DNA from: Aquificota bacterium
GTDB taxonomy: Bacteria; Aquificota; Aquificia; Aquificales; Aquificaceae
Direction: 5' to 3'
Assembly: GCA_013153495.1 (NCBI GenBank)
Contig: JAADEH010000012.1
Span: 62,001 to 126,000 of the forward strand
DNA length: 64,000 bases
Part shown: one piece after another, positions 35,867-45,329 of the stretch
Numbering within the stretch: the stretch's first letter is position 1
Layout: each line of letters begins with the position of its first letter
Position numbers and translations under genes: made by a program
The notes under the pieces: model-generated
What the model saw: only the letters and a program-made list of their open reading frames with translations
Told to the model about the DNA's origin: nothing
Database searches by the model: none

Positions 35867-36559
35867 ATGGATACACTCACACTCCTAAACGAGGAAATAG
35901 TAAACTGCACCAAGTGTGAAAGGCTCTCCGCATACATCAGGGAAGTGGCAAAGAGGAAGGTCAAAAGGTTTAGAGACTGGGAATACTGGGGAAAACCTCT
36001 GCCCGGCTTCGGAGACCCCGACCCTAAACTTTTGATAGTGGGGCTTGCCCCTGCAGCTCACGGGGGGAACAGAACGGGAAGGATGTTCACCGGAGACAGC
36101 TCAGGGAACTGGCTCGCAAGAGCACTTTACGAAACCGGTTTTGCAAACAAACCCAACTCTGAACACCGAGATGACGGACTTGAGCTGAAAGACGCTTACA
36201 TAACCGCAGTGGTCAGGTGTGCACCCCCGGAGAACAAACCCACAAAGGAGGAAATGGAAAACTGCAACCTTTACTTAGTGGAGGAGCTGAAAACTTTCAA
36301 AAACCTGAAAGTCGTTCTCTGTTTGGGAAGCATAGCGCTCAGGGGAACCCTGATGGCACTCAAAAAGCTGTATCCACAGACAAGTTTTAGAGGTATAAAG
36401 TTCGGACACGGTTTGAGATACAGCATAGAGGGACTTCCCTTTATCCTTTACACCTCTTACCATCCCAGCAAGCAGAATACACAGACGGGAAGGTTAAGGT
36501 GGGAGGATTGGTTGAGGGTTTTTGAGAGTATAAGAAAGGAAATGGAGGGTAGCCCATGA
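35867..36559 (+). CDS. Family 5 uracil-DNA glycosylase (UDGb, iron-sulfur)
   Basis: A 230-residue glycosylase. Motif A reads GLAPAAHGGNRTGRMFTGD, the family 5 signature that lacks the polar catalytic residue of other UDGs. Motif B is TSYHPSKQNTQTG. Cys residues in NCTKCERL, VVRCAPPENKP and ENCNLYL fit the [4Fe-4S] cluster. UDGb enzymes of thermophiles remove uracil and hypoxanthine. Together with the family 4 enzyme at 15081 it covers deamination damage. The stop overlaps the next gene by 4 nt. Confidence 0.93.
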   Translation: MDTLTLLNEEIVNCTKCERLSAYIREVAKRKVKRFRDWEYWGKPLPGFGDPDPKLLIVGLAPAAHGGNRTGRMFTGDSSGNWLARALYETGFANKPNSEHRDDGLELKDAYITAVVRCAPPENKPTKEEMENCNLYLVEELKTFKNLKVVLCLGSIALRGTLMALKKLYPQTSFRGIKFGHGLRYSIEGLPFILYTSYHPSKQNTQTGRLRWEDWLRVFESIRKEMEGSP

Positions 36560-37842
36560 AGACAGGAGTTATCCTCTGCGCAGGTTTGGCTTCCCGTATG
36601 AGACCTTACTCTGGAGATGTTCCCAAACCTCTCATAAAAGTGGCAGGTAGGGAAATCCTTTACAGAACCATAAAGCTACTTCAGGAAAACGGCTTGGAGA
36701 GGTTTCTCGTAGTTGTTAACGACCACAACAAGCACAAAATAGAGGAGTTTCTTAAGACTTTGGACGTGGAATACCAGACAGTCCTGAACGAGCATCCCGA
36801 GAGGGAAAACGGCTACTCCCTGTATGTGGCTCTAAAGCACTTGGAGGACGAAAAGTTCGTTCTAACGATGGGAGACCACCTATACTCGGAAAGTTTCATT
36901 TCAAAGGCTCTTAAAGGTGAGGGATTGATAGTGGACGAGCTTGCTCTCTTTACCGACAGGGAGGAAGCAACAAAGGTTCTGTGCAGGGAGGGAAGAGTCG
37001 AGCTTATAGGTAAAGACCTCAAGGAATTCAACGCATACGATACAGGGTTCTTTATCCTTACCAAGGACATATCAGACACGGTAAGCAAGCTCGAAAGAGA
37101 AAAGGAAAAACTGACGCTGAGCAATATCGTTCAGGAAGCCAAACTCAAGTGCTATCCCGTATCGGGGGAGTTCTGGACCGACGTTGACACTCCCCAAGAC
37201 ATAGAGCGAGCCAAAAGAGAGCTTCTCAGAGCGTCAGTCAAGGGAACGGGGGACGGCTTTATATCCCGCCACCTGAACCGGAAGGTCTCCCTCTGGTTTT
37301 CGGAAAAGCTCGTGGATAAAATCACTCCCAATCAGGCAACCTGGATAGTTTTTCTGATAGGAGTCTTCGCTTCCATAGTAGCGCTCGTAAGTCCGCCCTT
37401 GGGTGGATTAATCTACCAGCTAAGCTCCATGCTTGACGGCATAGATGGGGAAATAGCGAGAGCGAGCCTTCGGACGAGCAAGTTCGGTGCGTGGCTTGAC
37501 TCCGTTCTGGACAGATTCGTTGACTTCTTCTTCTTGAGTGCGCTTGCGGTGTGGCTAAAGCCGGACACTTCTTTCCTGCCGTGGGTCTTATTTGCCATCT
37601 TTGGCTCTTTTATGGTCAGCTACACTACCGAAAGGTTCAGAGGAGCATTTTGTAAGGACGCCTACGGCGTGATAAAACCTTTAAGGTTTCTGTTAGGAAA
37701 GAGGGACGAGAGAGTATTCCTTACCATGGTCTTTACGCTTTTGGGGTGGATAGAGGCTCTGTTTGTTCTTCTTGCGTTGATAACCAACATCAGAGTTCTT
37801 CTAACGATGTATCTGGTCTGGAAGCAGGAAGGCACTCACTGA
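36556..37842 (+). CDS. Bifunctional IPCT/DIPPS (di-myo-inositol phosphate synthesis)
   Basis: A 428-residue fusion. The N-terminal half (about 1-225) is a sugar-nucleotidyltransferase fold with ILCAGLASRMRP and the FWTDVDTPQD motif, expected to make CDP-inositol from CTP and inositol 1-phosphate. The C-terminal half (about 230-428) is a CDP-alcohol phosphotransferase with about six helices and the full DG-x2-AR-x8-G-x3-D-x3-D motif (starting DGEIAR), expected to join CDP-inositol to inositol 1-phosphate. This bifunctional form is known from Archaeoglobus and Aquifex-type thermophiles and supports thermoprotection by di-myo-inositol phosphate. Confidence 0.88.
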   Translation: MKTGVILCAGLASRMRPYSGDVPKPLIKVAGREILYRTIKLLQENGLERFLVVVNDHNKHKIEEFLKTLDVEYQTVLNEHPERENGYSLYVALKHLEDEKFVLTMGDHLYSESFISKALKGEGLIVDELALFTDREEATKVLCREGRVELIGKDLKEFNAYDTGFFILTKDISDTVSKLEREKEKLTLSNIVQEAKLKCYPVSGEFWTDVDTPQDIERAKRELLRASVKGTGDGFISRHLNRKVSLWFSEKLVDKITPNQATWIVFLIGVFASIVALVSPPLGGLIYQLSSMLDGIDGEIARASLRTSKFGAWLDSVLDRFVDFFFLSALAVWLKPDTSFLPWVLFAIFGSFMVSYTTERFRGAFCKDAYGVIKPLRFLLGKRDERVFLTMVFTLLGWIEALFVLLALITNIRVLLTMYLVWKQEGTH

Positions 37843-38537
37843 GTTTCTATCAGGTGCTTGAGGAGCTGTGGGTTGTTGGTGGTAATTCCCCAGAAGCCTT
37901 TTTTGATAAGCTCCCTGAGTTCCTCTTCCCTCTCCTCGTGCCAGCAGACGACCTCAAAACCTTCCGAGTTCATGTGGAGTATGTCCTCTTCAGATATGAG
38001 TTTATGGGGTGTCGGGTGTTTGTTCTCCCAGCAAGGGTGTATTATGTCCCCGTTATACTTTCTGGAAAGGGCAACCATGTCTTCCACGGGCAGGAGGTTT
38101 CGGAAGAGTAGAGCGGTCTTAATGTGAGAGTTCCTGTCCTTGAACCTTCGCATGAAAGGGAAGTCATCGGAAGAAGATACCACCACGTTTGACTTTGGAT
38201 TTATGTCTTTCAGCACGTCCGTAAGGACGTCTATCATGTCTCTATCCTTTATATCCAAGTAAAGACCTATTCCAGAGTCTTGGGACCAGCTGATAACCTC
38301 CTCAAGTTCGGCGGAGTCGGGTATGAGCCTCTTCAGGTCCGCAAGTTCCATATCCCTTATGGGTGTTCCCTTAAAGTCAAGGTCGTGGTTGACAAATATC
38401 TTTCCGTCCCTCGTGAGGACGAGGTCAAGCTCTATCATGTCGGAACCGACTTCGTGGGCACCTTTAAAGGCTGACCAGGTGTTTTCCCTGTAAGCTGAGC
38501 TGTATCCCCTGTGGGCTATTATCTTAGGTTTTTTCAT
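37836..38537 (-). CDS. Glycerophosphodiester phosphodiesterase
   Basis: A 233-residue TIM-barrel GDPD. It shows IAHRGYSSAYRENTWSAF, the metal site in MIELDLVLTRDGKIFVNHD and a C-terminal WCWHEE-like strand (EVVCWHEERE). No signal peptide, so cytoplasmic, acting on deacylated phospholipid head groups. It overlaps the end of the IPCT/DIPPS gene by 7 nt. Confidence 0.93.
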   Translation of the reverse strand: MKKPKIIAHRGYSSAYRENTWSAFKGAHEVGSDMIELDLVLTRDGKIFVNHDLDFKGTPIRDMELADLKRLIPDSAELEEVISWSQDSGIGLYLDIKDRDMIDVLTDVLKDINPKSNVVVSSSDDFPFMRRFKDRNSHIKTALLFRNLLPVEDMVALSRKYNGDIIHPCWENKHPTPHKLISEEDILHMNSEGFEVVCWHEEREEELRELIKKGFWGITTNNPQLLKHLIETQ

Positions 38538-38562
38538 TCTTGCCTGATGATAACATATTCCT

Positions 38563-39387
38563 GTGAACAGGCTATTCGTTCGCTCACAGCTTCAGAGGTT
38601 TTTAGAGGAAGATTGGGGAACGGGAGATTTGACCACGGAGCTTATATGTTTGGAAGAGACCGCAAAGGCGGTGATAAGGGCAAAGAGTGGGGGCGTTCTT
38701 GCAGGGCTTCCCTTCCTTCAGGAGCTTTTTTTGATGTTGGGAGGGGTTTACGTTAAACCTTTAAAGAGTGAAGGCTCGGAATTTGAGGAAGGGGACACAA
38801 TAGTTGAGCTTGACGGCAGGGCTGACGTAATCCTGAGCGGGGAGAGGCTCGCTCTGAACCTTCTTCAAAGCCTTTCGGGAATAGCTACGAGGACGAGGGA
38901 GTTTGTGAGGGCTTTGGAGGGAACGGGGGTGAGAATACTCGATACGAGAAAGACCACACCGGGATACAGGTTCTTTGAAAAGTATGCGGTGAGGGTCGGC
39001 GGAGGACACAACCACAGGTTTGCTCTATACGACATGGTGCTTATTAAGGACAATCACAAGAGGGTTGCGGGGGGACTGAGGGAAGCGGTAAGGCGGGTTA
39101 GGGAAAAGCTGTCCCCCGCTTACAAGGTGGAAGTGGAGGTGGAGAATTTAGAGGAGCTGGTGGAGGCTCTCGAGCTTGAGGTGGACATCGTAATGCTCGA
39201 CAACTTCTCTCCCGAGGAAGTCAAAGAGGCGGTAAAGATTGCGGACGGTAAGGTGGAGATAGAGGTCTCGGGCGGGATAAACCTTGAGAATGTGAGAGAG
39301 TATGCGATTGAGGGGGTGAGCTACATATCCTCTGGCTCGATTATTTACGGCGCTTCTTGGTGCGACCTTTCCCTTCAGGTTCTGTAA
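38563..39387 (+). CDS. nadC: Nicotinate-nucleotide pyrophosphorylase (carboxylating)
   Basis: Makes nicotinate mononucleotide from quinolinate and PRPP for NAD synthesis. The 274-residue protein has ILDTRKTTPGYRFFEKYAV, RVGGGHNHRFALYDMVLIKDNH and IEVSGGINLENV. Start is GTG with no ribosome site. TAACAT (38551-38556) ends 6 nt upstream, suggesting a leaderless start. The 3' end overlaps the ftsL-like gene by 47 nt. Confidence 0.96.
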   Translation: MNRLFVRSQLQRFLEEDWGTGDLTTELICLEETAKAVIRAKSGGVLAGLPFLQELFLMLGGVYVKPLKSEGSEFEEGDTIVELDGRADVILSGERLALNLLQSLSGIATRTREFVRALEGTGVRILDTRKTTPGYRFFEKYAVRVGGGHNHRFALYDMVLIKDNHKRVAGGLREAVRRVREKLSPAYKVEVEVENLEELVEALELEVDIVMLDNFSPEEVKEAVKIADGKVEIEVSGGINLENVREYAIEGVSYISSGSIIYGASWCDLSLQVL

Positions 39388-39634
39388 AGAGGATTATGGC
39401 GAATTCCTCCCAGTTGAAGGGTTTGAAACCACGCCGTAAGGCGTCTCTTTCAAGCTTTTTTACGTTCAAAATTTTCTCTATCTCAGCTTTGAGTTTAAGG
39501 TTCTCTTCCCTCAGGCTTTTGTATTCTTTGAGCTTCCGGGAATGCTCTTTCAAAACCTTTATGGAGTAGGCGGAGTAAATCATGTTCCCCACAAATATCA
39601 AAACTCCCAAGCCGACGACCAGAAAAGGGTTCAT
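39341..39634 (-). CDS. ftsL: FtsL-like cell-division membrane protein
   Basis: A 97-residue bitopic protein: a short N-terminus, one helix (about 4-24), then a coiled coil (about 28-60, [20 protein letters not shown]) and a charged C-terminus. Sequence of FtsL is poorly conserved. The identity rests on topology and on position just after rsmH, with a 4-nt overlap, the standard order in the dcw cluster. No mraZ, ftsI or mur genes follow on this strand. Confidence 0.7.
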   Translation of the reverse strand: MNPFLVVGLGVLIFVGNMIYSAYSIKVLKEHSRKLKEYKSLREENLKLKAEIEKILNVKKLERDALRRGFKPFNWEEFAIILFTEPEGKGRTKKRRK

Positions 39635-40500
39635 ACTCTCTCCCCTGCTCTTAATTTAGCACTTCTTGAGGCGGGATTGTCTCTTACTTCCTCCTCAGAA
39701 GGTGTTATAGGTTTTTTTGTGAGGATTTTGAGTTTGTCCGAGTGTTCTTTTAGGAAGTTCTTAACTATTCTGTCTTCGAGGGAGTGAAAACTTATCACCA
39801 CGAGCCTGCCACCGACCTTTAAAAAGTCCAAAGTTTTCTCCAATGCGATTTTGAGGCTTTCAAGTTCCCTGTTTACTTCTATCCTAATAGCTTGAAAGGT
39901 TCTGGTAGCGGGGTGTATTCTCCCGTGCCTGAGCTTCGGTGGATACACGGACTCAACGAGTTTTGCCAGCTCGGCGGTGGTCTCTATTGGTTTTTTCTTC
40001 CTTGCCTGAACTATGGTTCTCGCTATCTTCCTGCTGAGCCTCTCCTCCCCGTATTCCCATATTATCCTTGCAAGCTCTTTTTCGGGATACTCGTTTACCA
40101 CCTTGTAGGCGGTTAGTTTTTGTTCTCTGTCCATTCTCATGTCCAAGGGTGCATTTATTTGAAAGGAGAAGCCCCTTTCACTTTTGAGCTGGAGCATGGA
40201 TACACCAAGGTCGAAGAGGAAACCGTCAACCTGCTCAATTCCTTCCGCTTCAAGAACAGCATCTAAATCCGCAAAGTCTGCTTTGTAAATAGTGTATCTG
40301 CCTTCAAATTCTTTCAGGTTTTCCTTTGCAAGCTCTATGGCTTCTTCGTCTCTGTCTATGCCTATGACGAAGGCTTTGGGGTTCTTTTGGAGAACTCTCT
40401 TGGTGTGTCCCCCGAGTCCGAGAGTGCAGTCAACGTATAGAGTGCCTTTATTTCCTAAAAGCAGGTCCGTGGATTCTTCTAACAGAACCGGTTTGTGCAT
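39631..40500 (-). CDS. rsmH: 16S rRNA (cytosine-1402-N4)-methyltransferase
   Basis: N4-methylates C1402 of 16S rRNA. About 289 residues: N-terminus [13 protein letters not shown]-binding [16 protein letters not shown] and GIDRDEEAI, then [18 protein letters not shown] and the C-terminal [17 protein letters not shown]. Start at 40500 is preferred because its ATG shares one base with the stop of the 37-codon gene (TGATG). The longer frame to 40602 would overlap that gene and has no ribosome site. Confidence 0.95.
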   Translation of the reverse strand: MHKPVLLEESTDLLLGNKGTLYVDCTLGLGGHTKRVLQKNPKAFVIGIDRDEEAIELAKENLKEFEGRYTIYKADFADLDAVLEAEGIEQVDGFLFDLGVSMLQLKSERGFSFQINAPLDMRMDREQKLTAYKVVNEYPEKELARIIWEYGEERLSRKIARTIVQARKKKPIETTAELAKLVESVYPPKLRHGRIHPATRTFQAIRIEVNRELESLKIALEKTLDFLKVGGRLVVISFHSLEDRIVKNFLKEHSDKLKILTKKPITPSEEEVRDNPASRSAKLRAGERV

Positions 40501-40613
40501 CAGGTTGTTTTTTTCTTCTGGTCTGGATATTTCCATACTTCGTAGGTTAAGTATAGCAATCCTATGGAAAATATAAGAAGCGGTATGGAAAATAGAACCC
40601 ACTCCCAGCTCAA
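40500..40613 (-). CDS. 37-residue single-span membrane peptide with TTG start
   Basis: Starts with TTG, has GGAGGT 7 nt upstream, and encodes one helix (about 3-23) followed by [12 protein letters not shown]. The start codon overlaps the stop of the 69-codon gene and the stop overlaps the rsmH start by one base. These two couplings and the ribosome site argue that it is translated. No family recognised. Confidence 0.6.
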   Translation of the reverse strand: MSWEWVLFSIPLLIFSIGLLYLTYEVWKYPDQKKKTT

Positions 40614-40819
40614 TTAACCGACCTCCAGAGCTTTAATATAAACACAACCATGGCTATTACAACAATTACCTCCACAAAAGTTCCGAACAGGAATATATAT
40701 CTTTCTCCCAAAGTCCAGTCTGGATATTCTCTGCCAACTTCAGCAACATAACCTAGAACGAATATGAACAGAACTCCCAGCCCCTTCACGAGCATGGAAT
40801 AAAACTCTTGAGGCTTCAC
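40610..40819 (-). CDS. Small two-span membrane protein
   Basis: A 69-residue protein with two helices (about 9-28 and 42-65) joined by [17 protein letters not shown]. The ATG overlaps the rnhB stop by 4 nt and the stop overlaps the TTG of the next small gene. No recognised family. It forms, with the 37-residue peptide, a conserved-looking insertion between rnhB and rsmH. Confidence 0.65.
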   Translation of the reverse strand: MKPQEFYSMLVKGLGVLFIFVLGYVAEVGREYPDWTLGERYIFLFGTFVEVIVVIAMVVFILKLWRSVN

Positions 40820-41388
40820 AGTTTAAAGCTCCTTCTGTGGATATCCGTTATCCCGTGCTTTTTTATCAGTTCCCTGTGTTTCTTCGTGGGGTAGCCCTTG
40901 TGCTTGATAAAGTCGTATTGGGGGTAGATTTGGTGGTAATGTTCCATTATCCTGTCCCGCAGGACCTTTGCTATCACGCTGGCACAGGCACAGGAAAGGC
41001 TCCTTTCGTCTCCCTTGACGAGGGGAAGGCAGTTAAATTCCTCTAACTTTACATAATCGGTTATTACAACGTCAAAGTTGTGCTTAAGGTCTTGGAGTGC
41101 TCTCTTCATTGCAAGCTTTGTGGCATTGAGTATGTTAATTCTGTCTATGACCGCACTGTCAACAACCGCAGTTCCCACCGCGATAGCGGTCTTTTTAATA
41201 TACTCGTAAAGTTCCTCTCTTTCCTTTTTGGTCAGTTTTTTCGAGTCTCCCTTGAGAAAGGGTTGTGTGAAGGGTTTTAGTATAACTGCGGAAGCCACTA
41301 CCGGTCCTGCAAGGGGTCCCCTCCCAGCCTCGTCAACTCCCGCTACGATTAATCCTTCCCGCCAGAACTTCTCTTCGTGCTCAGTCAT
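40816..41388 (-). CDS. rnhB: Ribonuclease HII
   Basis: Removes ribonucleotides from DNA and RNA primers. The 190-residue protein has the catalytic acids in [17 protein letters not shown] (Asp and Glu) and the C-terminal [21 protein letters not shown]. The start lies 8 nt inside rplS, the usual rplS-rnhB order. Confidence 0.96.
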   Translation of the reverse strand: MTEHEEKFWREGLIVAGVDEAGRGPLAGPVVASAVILKPFTQPFLKGDSKKLTKKEREELYEYIKKTAIAVGTAVVDSAVIDRINILNATKLAMKRALQDLKHNFDVVITDYVKLEEFNCLPLVKGDERSLSCACASVIAKVLRDRIMEHYHQIYPQYDFIKHKGYPTKKHRELIKKHGITDIHRRSFKL

Positions 41389-41851
41389 TACCCTCTTGGG
41401 AAGTTTCCTCCGGGGTTTGCTCCTGGGATTTTTTAGCCTCCTCTTCCCTTTGTCTGCGGGCTTCCTCCTTTCTCTTCTGCATCGCTTCGTATTCCCACTT
41501 CTTAATCTCTTTTATCTTCCTCTGAGCAACCTTACCCCTAAGCTCTCTGAGGAAGTAGAGCTTTGCTCTCCTGACCTTACCTATCTTCACTATCTCTATC
41601 TTCTCTATGTTGGGGCTGTAGTAGGGAAATATTCTCTCTATCCCCACCCCGTAGGACTCTTTTCTGACCGTAAAGGTCTTGTCCGCTCCGCTGCCCCTTA
41701 TCCTTATAACCACACCTTCAAAGGGCTGTATCCTTTCCCTGTCTCCTTCCTTTATCCTGTAATGAACCTTTATGGTATCTCCTACTTTGAAGTTGGGATA
41801 CTCCTTTTTGGGAAGGTATCTCTTCTGAACCTTTTCGAGAACGCCGTTCAT
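41381..41851 (-). CDS. rplS: 50S ribosomal protein L19 with long C-terminal tail
   Basis: A 156-residue L19. The core (about 1-117) shows the start [45 protein letters not shown] and [13 protein letters not shown] highly charged extension of about 40 residues follows ([18 protein letters not shown] and beyond), absent in E. coli L19 (115 residues). Start at 41851 has GGAGGAG. A longer frame to 41983 is excluded because the promoter lies inside it. Confidence 0.95.
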   Translation of the reverse strand: MNGVLEKVQKRYLPKKEYPNFKVGDTIKVHYRIKEGDRERIQPFEGVVIRIRGSGADKTFTVRKESYGVGIERIFPYYSPNIEKIEIVKIGKVRRAKLYFLRELRGKVAQRKIKEIKKWEYEAMQKRKEEARRQREEEAKKSQEQTPEETSQEGND

Positions 41852-41882
41852 CTTTTCTCCTCCTGAATGTTTGGAATATGAG

Positions 41883-41911
41883 ATTATCCTACATTTGGGG
41901 ATTTTTTTCAA
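41883..41911 (-). promoter_or_regulatory. Sigma-70-type promoter of the rplS-rnhB-rsmH-ftsL unit
   Basis: On the minus strand TTGAAA (41911-41906), a 17-nt spacer and GATAAT (41888-41883). About 25 nt of leader with GGAGGAG precede the rplS ATG. This is the best consensus promoter in the window. Confidence 0.75.
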
Positions 41912-41929
41912 GCGGAAACCCCTTGAGAG

Positions 41930-41958
41930 TTGACCTGCGGTGAGAGCGGGATTACCAT
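41930..41958 (+). promoter_or_regulatory. Candidate promoter of glnE
   Basis: TTGACC (41930-41935), a 17-nt spacer and TACCAT (41953-41958). A GTG at 41967 follows after 8 nt, so a leaderless start there fits better than the GTG at 41940, which would lie inside the promoter. Confidence 0.45.
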
Positions 41959-41966
41959 ATACAACC

Positions 41967-44768
41967 GTGTCGGTAGAACACATACCGGAGGAGTGGTGGA
42001 AGTCCGCAGAAGGTTATCTGTTTAACCCCGCCGAGGCTAAGAGATACTTTGAGAAGCTCCTGAGTTTACACCCCAACCCCAAAAACTTAATCAAATACTT
42101 AAACGAAAGACGCTTCGTGCTTCTTTTGGAGATAATGGAACAGTCCGAGTGCTTGAGGAGCTTTCTATTCCGACACCCTGAGGAGTTCGAGAAAACTATC
42201 CCCGGTCTTTGGTATGTAAGCAAAGAGAAGGAAGACTACCTTCGGGACCTTCAGGAGATTATTCAGAATGTGGAAACGGAACAGGAATTTTCGGAGAAGC
42301 TCGCCTACTTTAGGCACAGGGAGCTTTTGAGGATATTCGCAAAAACCATACTCAAAACCGCAAAGACAGAGGACATACTCCGGGAATACTCCTACCTACC
42401 TGATGCCATGTTAGAACTGTCATACCGGAGAGCTTACGAAGAAGCGGTGCGTAAATACGGGAAACCTGTTTCCGAAGAGGGAAGGGAAGTCCACGGGGTA
42501 GTTATAGGTCTGGGAAAGCTCGGAAGCGAGGAGCTGAACTTCTATTCGGACATAGACCTCATGTTCCTACACTCCGACGACAGAGGTTCCGCGGGAAACA
42601 AAACCCTCAACGAGTTCTTTTCGGAAGTCTTCAAAAAGCTATTCAAGCTCATGACCACCCAAACTCCGGAGGGCAAACCCTACGAGGTGGACTTAGACCT
42701 CAGACCCTTCGGAAAAACGGGACCCATAACCATGTCCCTTAGAAGCGCCGAACTTTATTACGAGTCTTACGGCAGAGTTTGGGAGAGGTTCGCACTCCTC
42801 AGAGCCAGACCCGTAGCCGGGGATAGGGAACTCGGGGAGAGATTTATGAAGGAAGTGGTCAGACCCTTTGTGTATGCCTCCGCTGACTACAAGCTCGTGG
42901 AAGAGATAAAGCTAATGAAAAAAAGGATAGAAGCGGAAAGCAAAAAGAAATTTCTAAAGGGCTTTAACGTTAAGACGGGAGAAGGGGGAATAAGGGAAGT
43001 GGAGTTTACGGTTCAGTCCCTGATAATACTACTGGGAGGCAAAAGTAAATTTCTGAGGGAGAGCAACACCTTCAGAGGAATATGGAAACTGAACCAGAAA
43101 GGTGTATTTTCCGACGACGAGGCACTCTTTTTGGAAAGAGCCTACGCCTTCTTGAGGGATACGGAGCACAGAATTCAGCTAAGAAAGTGCATTCAAACCC
43201 AAGTCCTCAGCGAAGCGGACATACCCCAGATTGCCAAGTTCCTCGGATACAAAACAGAAGAGGACTTCAGGAAGGACCTGCAAGCGGTAAGAGAGGGAGT
43301 GAAGGAGATATTCAACAGCCTGATACCCGAAAGGAAGGAAGAGAGCCTGGACCCGGTTCAGATAGCGCTTATAACCGAAGACCTCGACTACGGAACTCAT
43401 CTGCTTAAAGAACTCAACTTCCAGAACCCCAAGCAATCCTTTTCCATGCTCATGAGCTACCTATACGGCAAAGAGGGATTGAGGCTCTCGGACAAGGAGA
43501 AGGAAAAGTTCATATCCCTCGTTCCAAGGCTCGTTCAGCTTTCTGCCAAATCCTCGGACCCGGACGAAACCCTAAGAAACTTTGACAAGTTCTTCTCAAA
43601 CCCCACAGGCAGAAAGGTTATCCTCAGCGACCCGAAAGAGGACTTCTTAGAGGGATTGTTCAAGGTGTTTTCCACCTCGGGAACCCTCTCCTCACTCGTG
43701 GGAAAGAACCCCGACCTGGTGGAAGACGTGCTTACCCTATACAGGGAATACCCGAGCGGAGAAAAACTCGAAGAAGAGTTCAGAAAATACGAGGAAATCC
43801 TCGAACTCACTACGGAAAATCTGTTCAGACGATTTAAGAAAGTCTGGGAGATAAGGATAGGCTTGGTTTATCTGATGGGAGATAAAAGTTACGACAACCT
43901 GATAAAGCTCTTCAAAGCCCTTAGCCTCCTTGCGGACTTCCTCTTAGAGAAGTTATGGGAGAAAACTACACTGACCGCCTCACCGGCAGTGCTTTATTCT
44001 CTCGGAAAACTCGGGAGCAGGGAGCTTAGCTTCGGCTCGGACCTGGATTTGGTCTTCTGCGTCAGAGATACAGAAGAAAAGGAGGAAACCACTAAAAAAG
44101 TTCAAAAGCTCGTTAGGTTCATAACTGCTCACACAGCGGAAGGCTACCTATACGATGTGGATTTTAGGCTCAGACCCATGGGAACCAAAGGGGAGCTTGT
44201 CCCCACCTTAGACTTCTACCAAAGATACTTCGAAAATGAGGCAAGAACCTGGGAAAGACTCGCCTGGACCAGAGCAAGGTTCATAACGGGAGATAAAAAT
44301 CTAAGGGAAAAAATGGAAAATCTAATAGAAAAATTCCTCTTTGAAAAACCCTGGGGAGAGAGTGAAAGAAGGGAAGTTTACGAGATGAGAATGAAACTCC
44401 AGGAAATGGCAAAAAGGGGAAGAGAAGTCCTGGACATAAAGTTCGGATCAGGTGGTATAGTGGACGGGGAGTTCTTGGTTCAATACCTGCTGATAAAGGA
44501 AAAAATCAGAGAAACGTCGATGATAGAAGGTTTTAAAAGGCTGATGCCAAAATACCCTGCTCTGAAGGAAGCCTACGAAGTCTTTATGTTCTTAAGACTC
44601 GTAGAAACTCACCTGAGACTTATAAAAGAGAGGGGAAGCTCGGTTCTGCAAGGGAGGGATTTTGAAAGGGTGGGAAAATCTCTCGGGATGGAAGGAGAGG
44701 AACTTAAAGAGGAACTTAGGGTGAAGATGAAAACTCTGAGGGAGATATTCTTAGAGTTTTTAGGTTAG
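41967..44768 (+). CDS. glnE: Glutamine synthetase adenylyltransferase/deadenylase GlnE
   Basis: Controls glutamine synthetase by adding or removing AMP. About 933 residues, with two nucleotidyltransferase halves: [21 protein letters not shown] (about 186-206) and [21 protein letters not shown] (about 680-700). Both keep Gly-Ser and the Asp-x-Asp metal site, so both activities are probably present. Each is followed by an RPxGxxG-type loop ([12 protein letters not shown] and [12 protein letters not shown]). An in-frame GTG at 41940 gives nine more residues. The 3' end overlaps the Uma2 gene by 4 nt. Confidence 0.95.
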   Translation: MSVEHIPEEWWKSAEGYLFNPAEAKRYFEKLLSLHPNPKNLIKYLNERRFVLLLEIMEQSECLRSFLFRHPEEFEKTIPGLWYVSKEKEDYLRDLQEIIQNVETEQEFSEKLAYFRHRELLRIFAKTILKTAKTEDILREYSYLPDAMLELSYRRAYEEAVRKYGKPVSEEGREVHGVVIGLGKLGSEELNFYSDIDLMFLHSDDRGSAGNKTLNEFFSEVFKKLFKLMTTQTPEGKPYEVDLDLRPFGKTGPITMSLRSAELYYESYGRVWERFALLRARPVAGDRELGERFMKEVVRPFVYASADYKLVEEIKLMKKRIEAESKKKFLKGFNVKTGEGGIREVEFTVQSLIILLGGKSKFLRESNTFRGIWKLNQKGVFSDDEALFLERAYAFLRDTEHRIQLRKCIQTQVLSEADIPQIAKFLGYKTEEDFRKDLQAVREGVKEIFNSLIPERKEESLDPVQIALITEDLDYGTHLLKELNFQNPKQSFSMLMSYLYGKEGLRLSDKEKEKFISLVPRLVQLSAKSSDPDETLRNFDKFFSNPTGRKVILSDPKEDFLEGLFKVFSTSGTLSSLVGKNPDLVEDVLTLYREYPSGEKLEEEFRKYEEILELTTENLFRRFKKVWEIRIGLVYLMGDKSYDNLIKLFKALSLLADFLLEKLWEKTTLTASPAVLYSLGKLGSRELSFGSDLDLVFCVRDTEEKEETTKKVQKLVRFITAHTAEGYLYDVDFRLRPMGTKGELVPTLDFYQRYFENEARTWERLAWTRARFITGDKNLREKMENLIEKFLFEKPWGESERREVYEMRMKLQEMAKRGREVLDIKFGSGGIVDGEFLVQYLLIKEKIRETSMIEGFKRLMPKYPALKEAYEVFMFLRLVETHLRLIKERGSSVLQGRDFERVGKSLGMEGEELKEELRVKMKTLREIFLEFLG

Positions 44769-45301
44769 TCCTCAATTAAATCCTTTATCTTTATGCTCAC
44801 GCCTTCCAGAACTTCAAACTCTTCCTCAAAACTGTAAATCCTTGCGGTTTTATTTTCACGGAGGTAAAGCGTAGCCAGCTGGGTTTGAGGGTCAATCACG
44901 AGAACCCTGTCAACGCCGAACTCAAGATAATCCTTAACCTTGCCCTCTATCTCGCCGTAGGTGTTTCCCTCCGATACTATCTCCACAACAAGTTCGGGGG
45001 GGACCTCGAGCATACCCTTCGGTTTCGTTTTGAGCCTCTCCTTGCTTATGTAGATAATGTCCGCCGCCCTAATCCTCAAAGGCTCACGCTTTATGATAAT
45101 GCCAACCTCCCCACCCACAACATAGCCTTTTCGTCTTAGTTTTGGTCTCAGATGAGCCAAGATACCAGCTTCGTAATCACCGTGTTCAAACCCCGTAGGA
45201 GCCAACTCAACCACCCCCCCATCTATAACCTCATACCAGCCCTCCGCAGGAAGCCTATCCAAGTCCTCGTAAGTGTATATCTTCTTTTCACTTACCCTCA
45301 T
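44765..45301 (-). CDS. Uma2 (DUF820) family protein, second copy
   Basis: A 178-residue Uma2 protein with YEVIDGGVVELAPTGFEHGD, Asp in RAADIIYISKE, Glu in PELVVEIVSEGNTYGE and Lys in GKVKDYLEFGVDRVLVIDP, fitting the PD-(D/E)XK-like core. It has only moderate similarity to the copy at 17972, so it is not a recent duplicate. It is the last gene after the HEPN/nucleotidyltransferase-comEC group, 28 nt downstream. Confidence 0.85.
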   Translation of the reverse strand: MRVSEKKIYTYEDLDRLPAEGWYEVIDGGVVELAPTGFEHGDYEAGILAHLRPKLRRKGYVVGGEVGIIIKREPLRIRAADIIYISKERLKTKPKGMLEVPPELVVEIVSEGNTYGEIEGKVKDYLEFGVDRVLVIDPQTQLATLYLRENKTARIYSFEEEFEVLEGVSIKIKDLIED

Positions 45302-45329
45302 AGCACACCCTCTAATATTAAACCTAAAA

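Noticed and set aside
41940-41966. GTG at 41940 as the glnE start
   Set aside because: It lies between a TTGACC and a TACCAT box and has no ribosome site; GTG at 41967 fits better, though this is not certain.
41852-41983. N-terminal extension of L19 up to 41983
   Set aside because: The extension spans the rplS promoter and leader. The start at 41851 has a strong ribosome site and matches the family.
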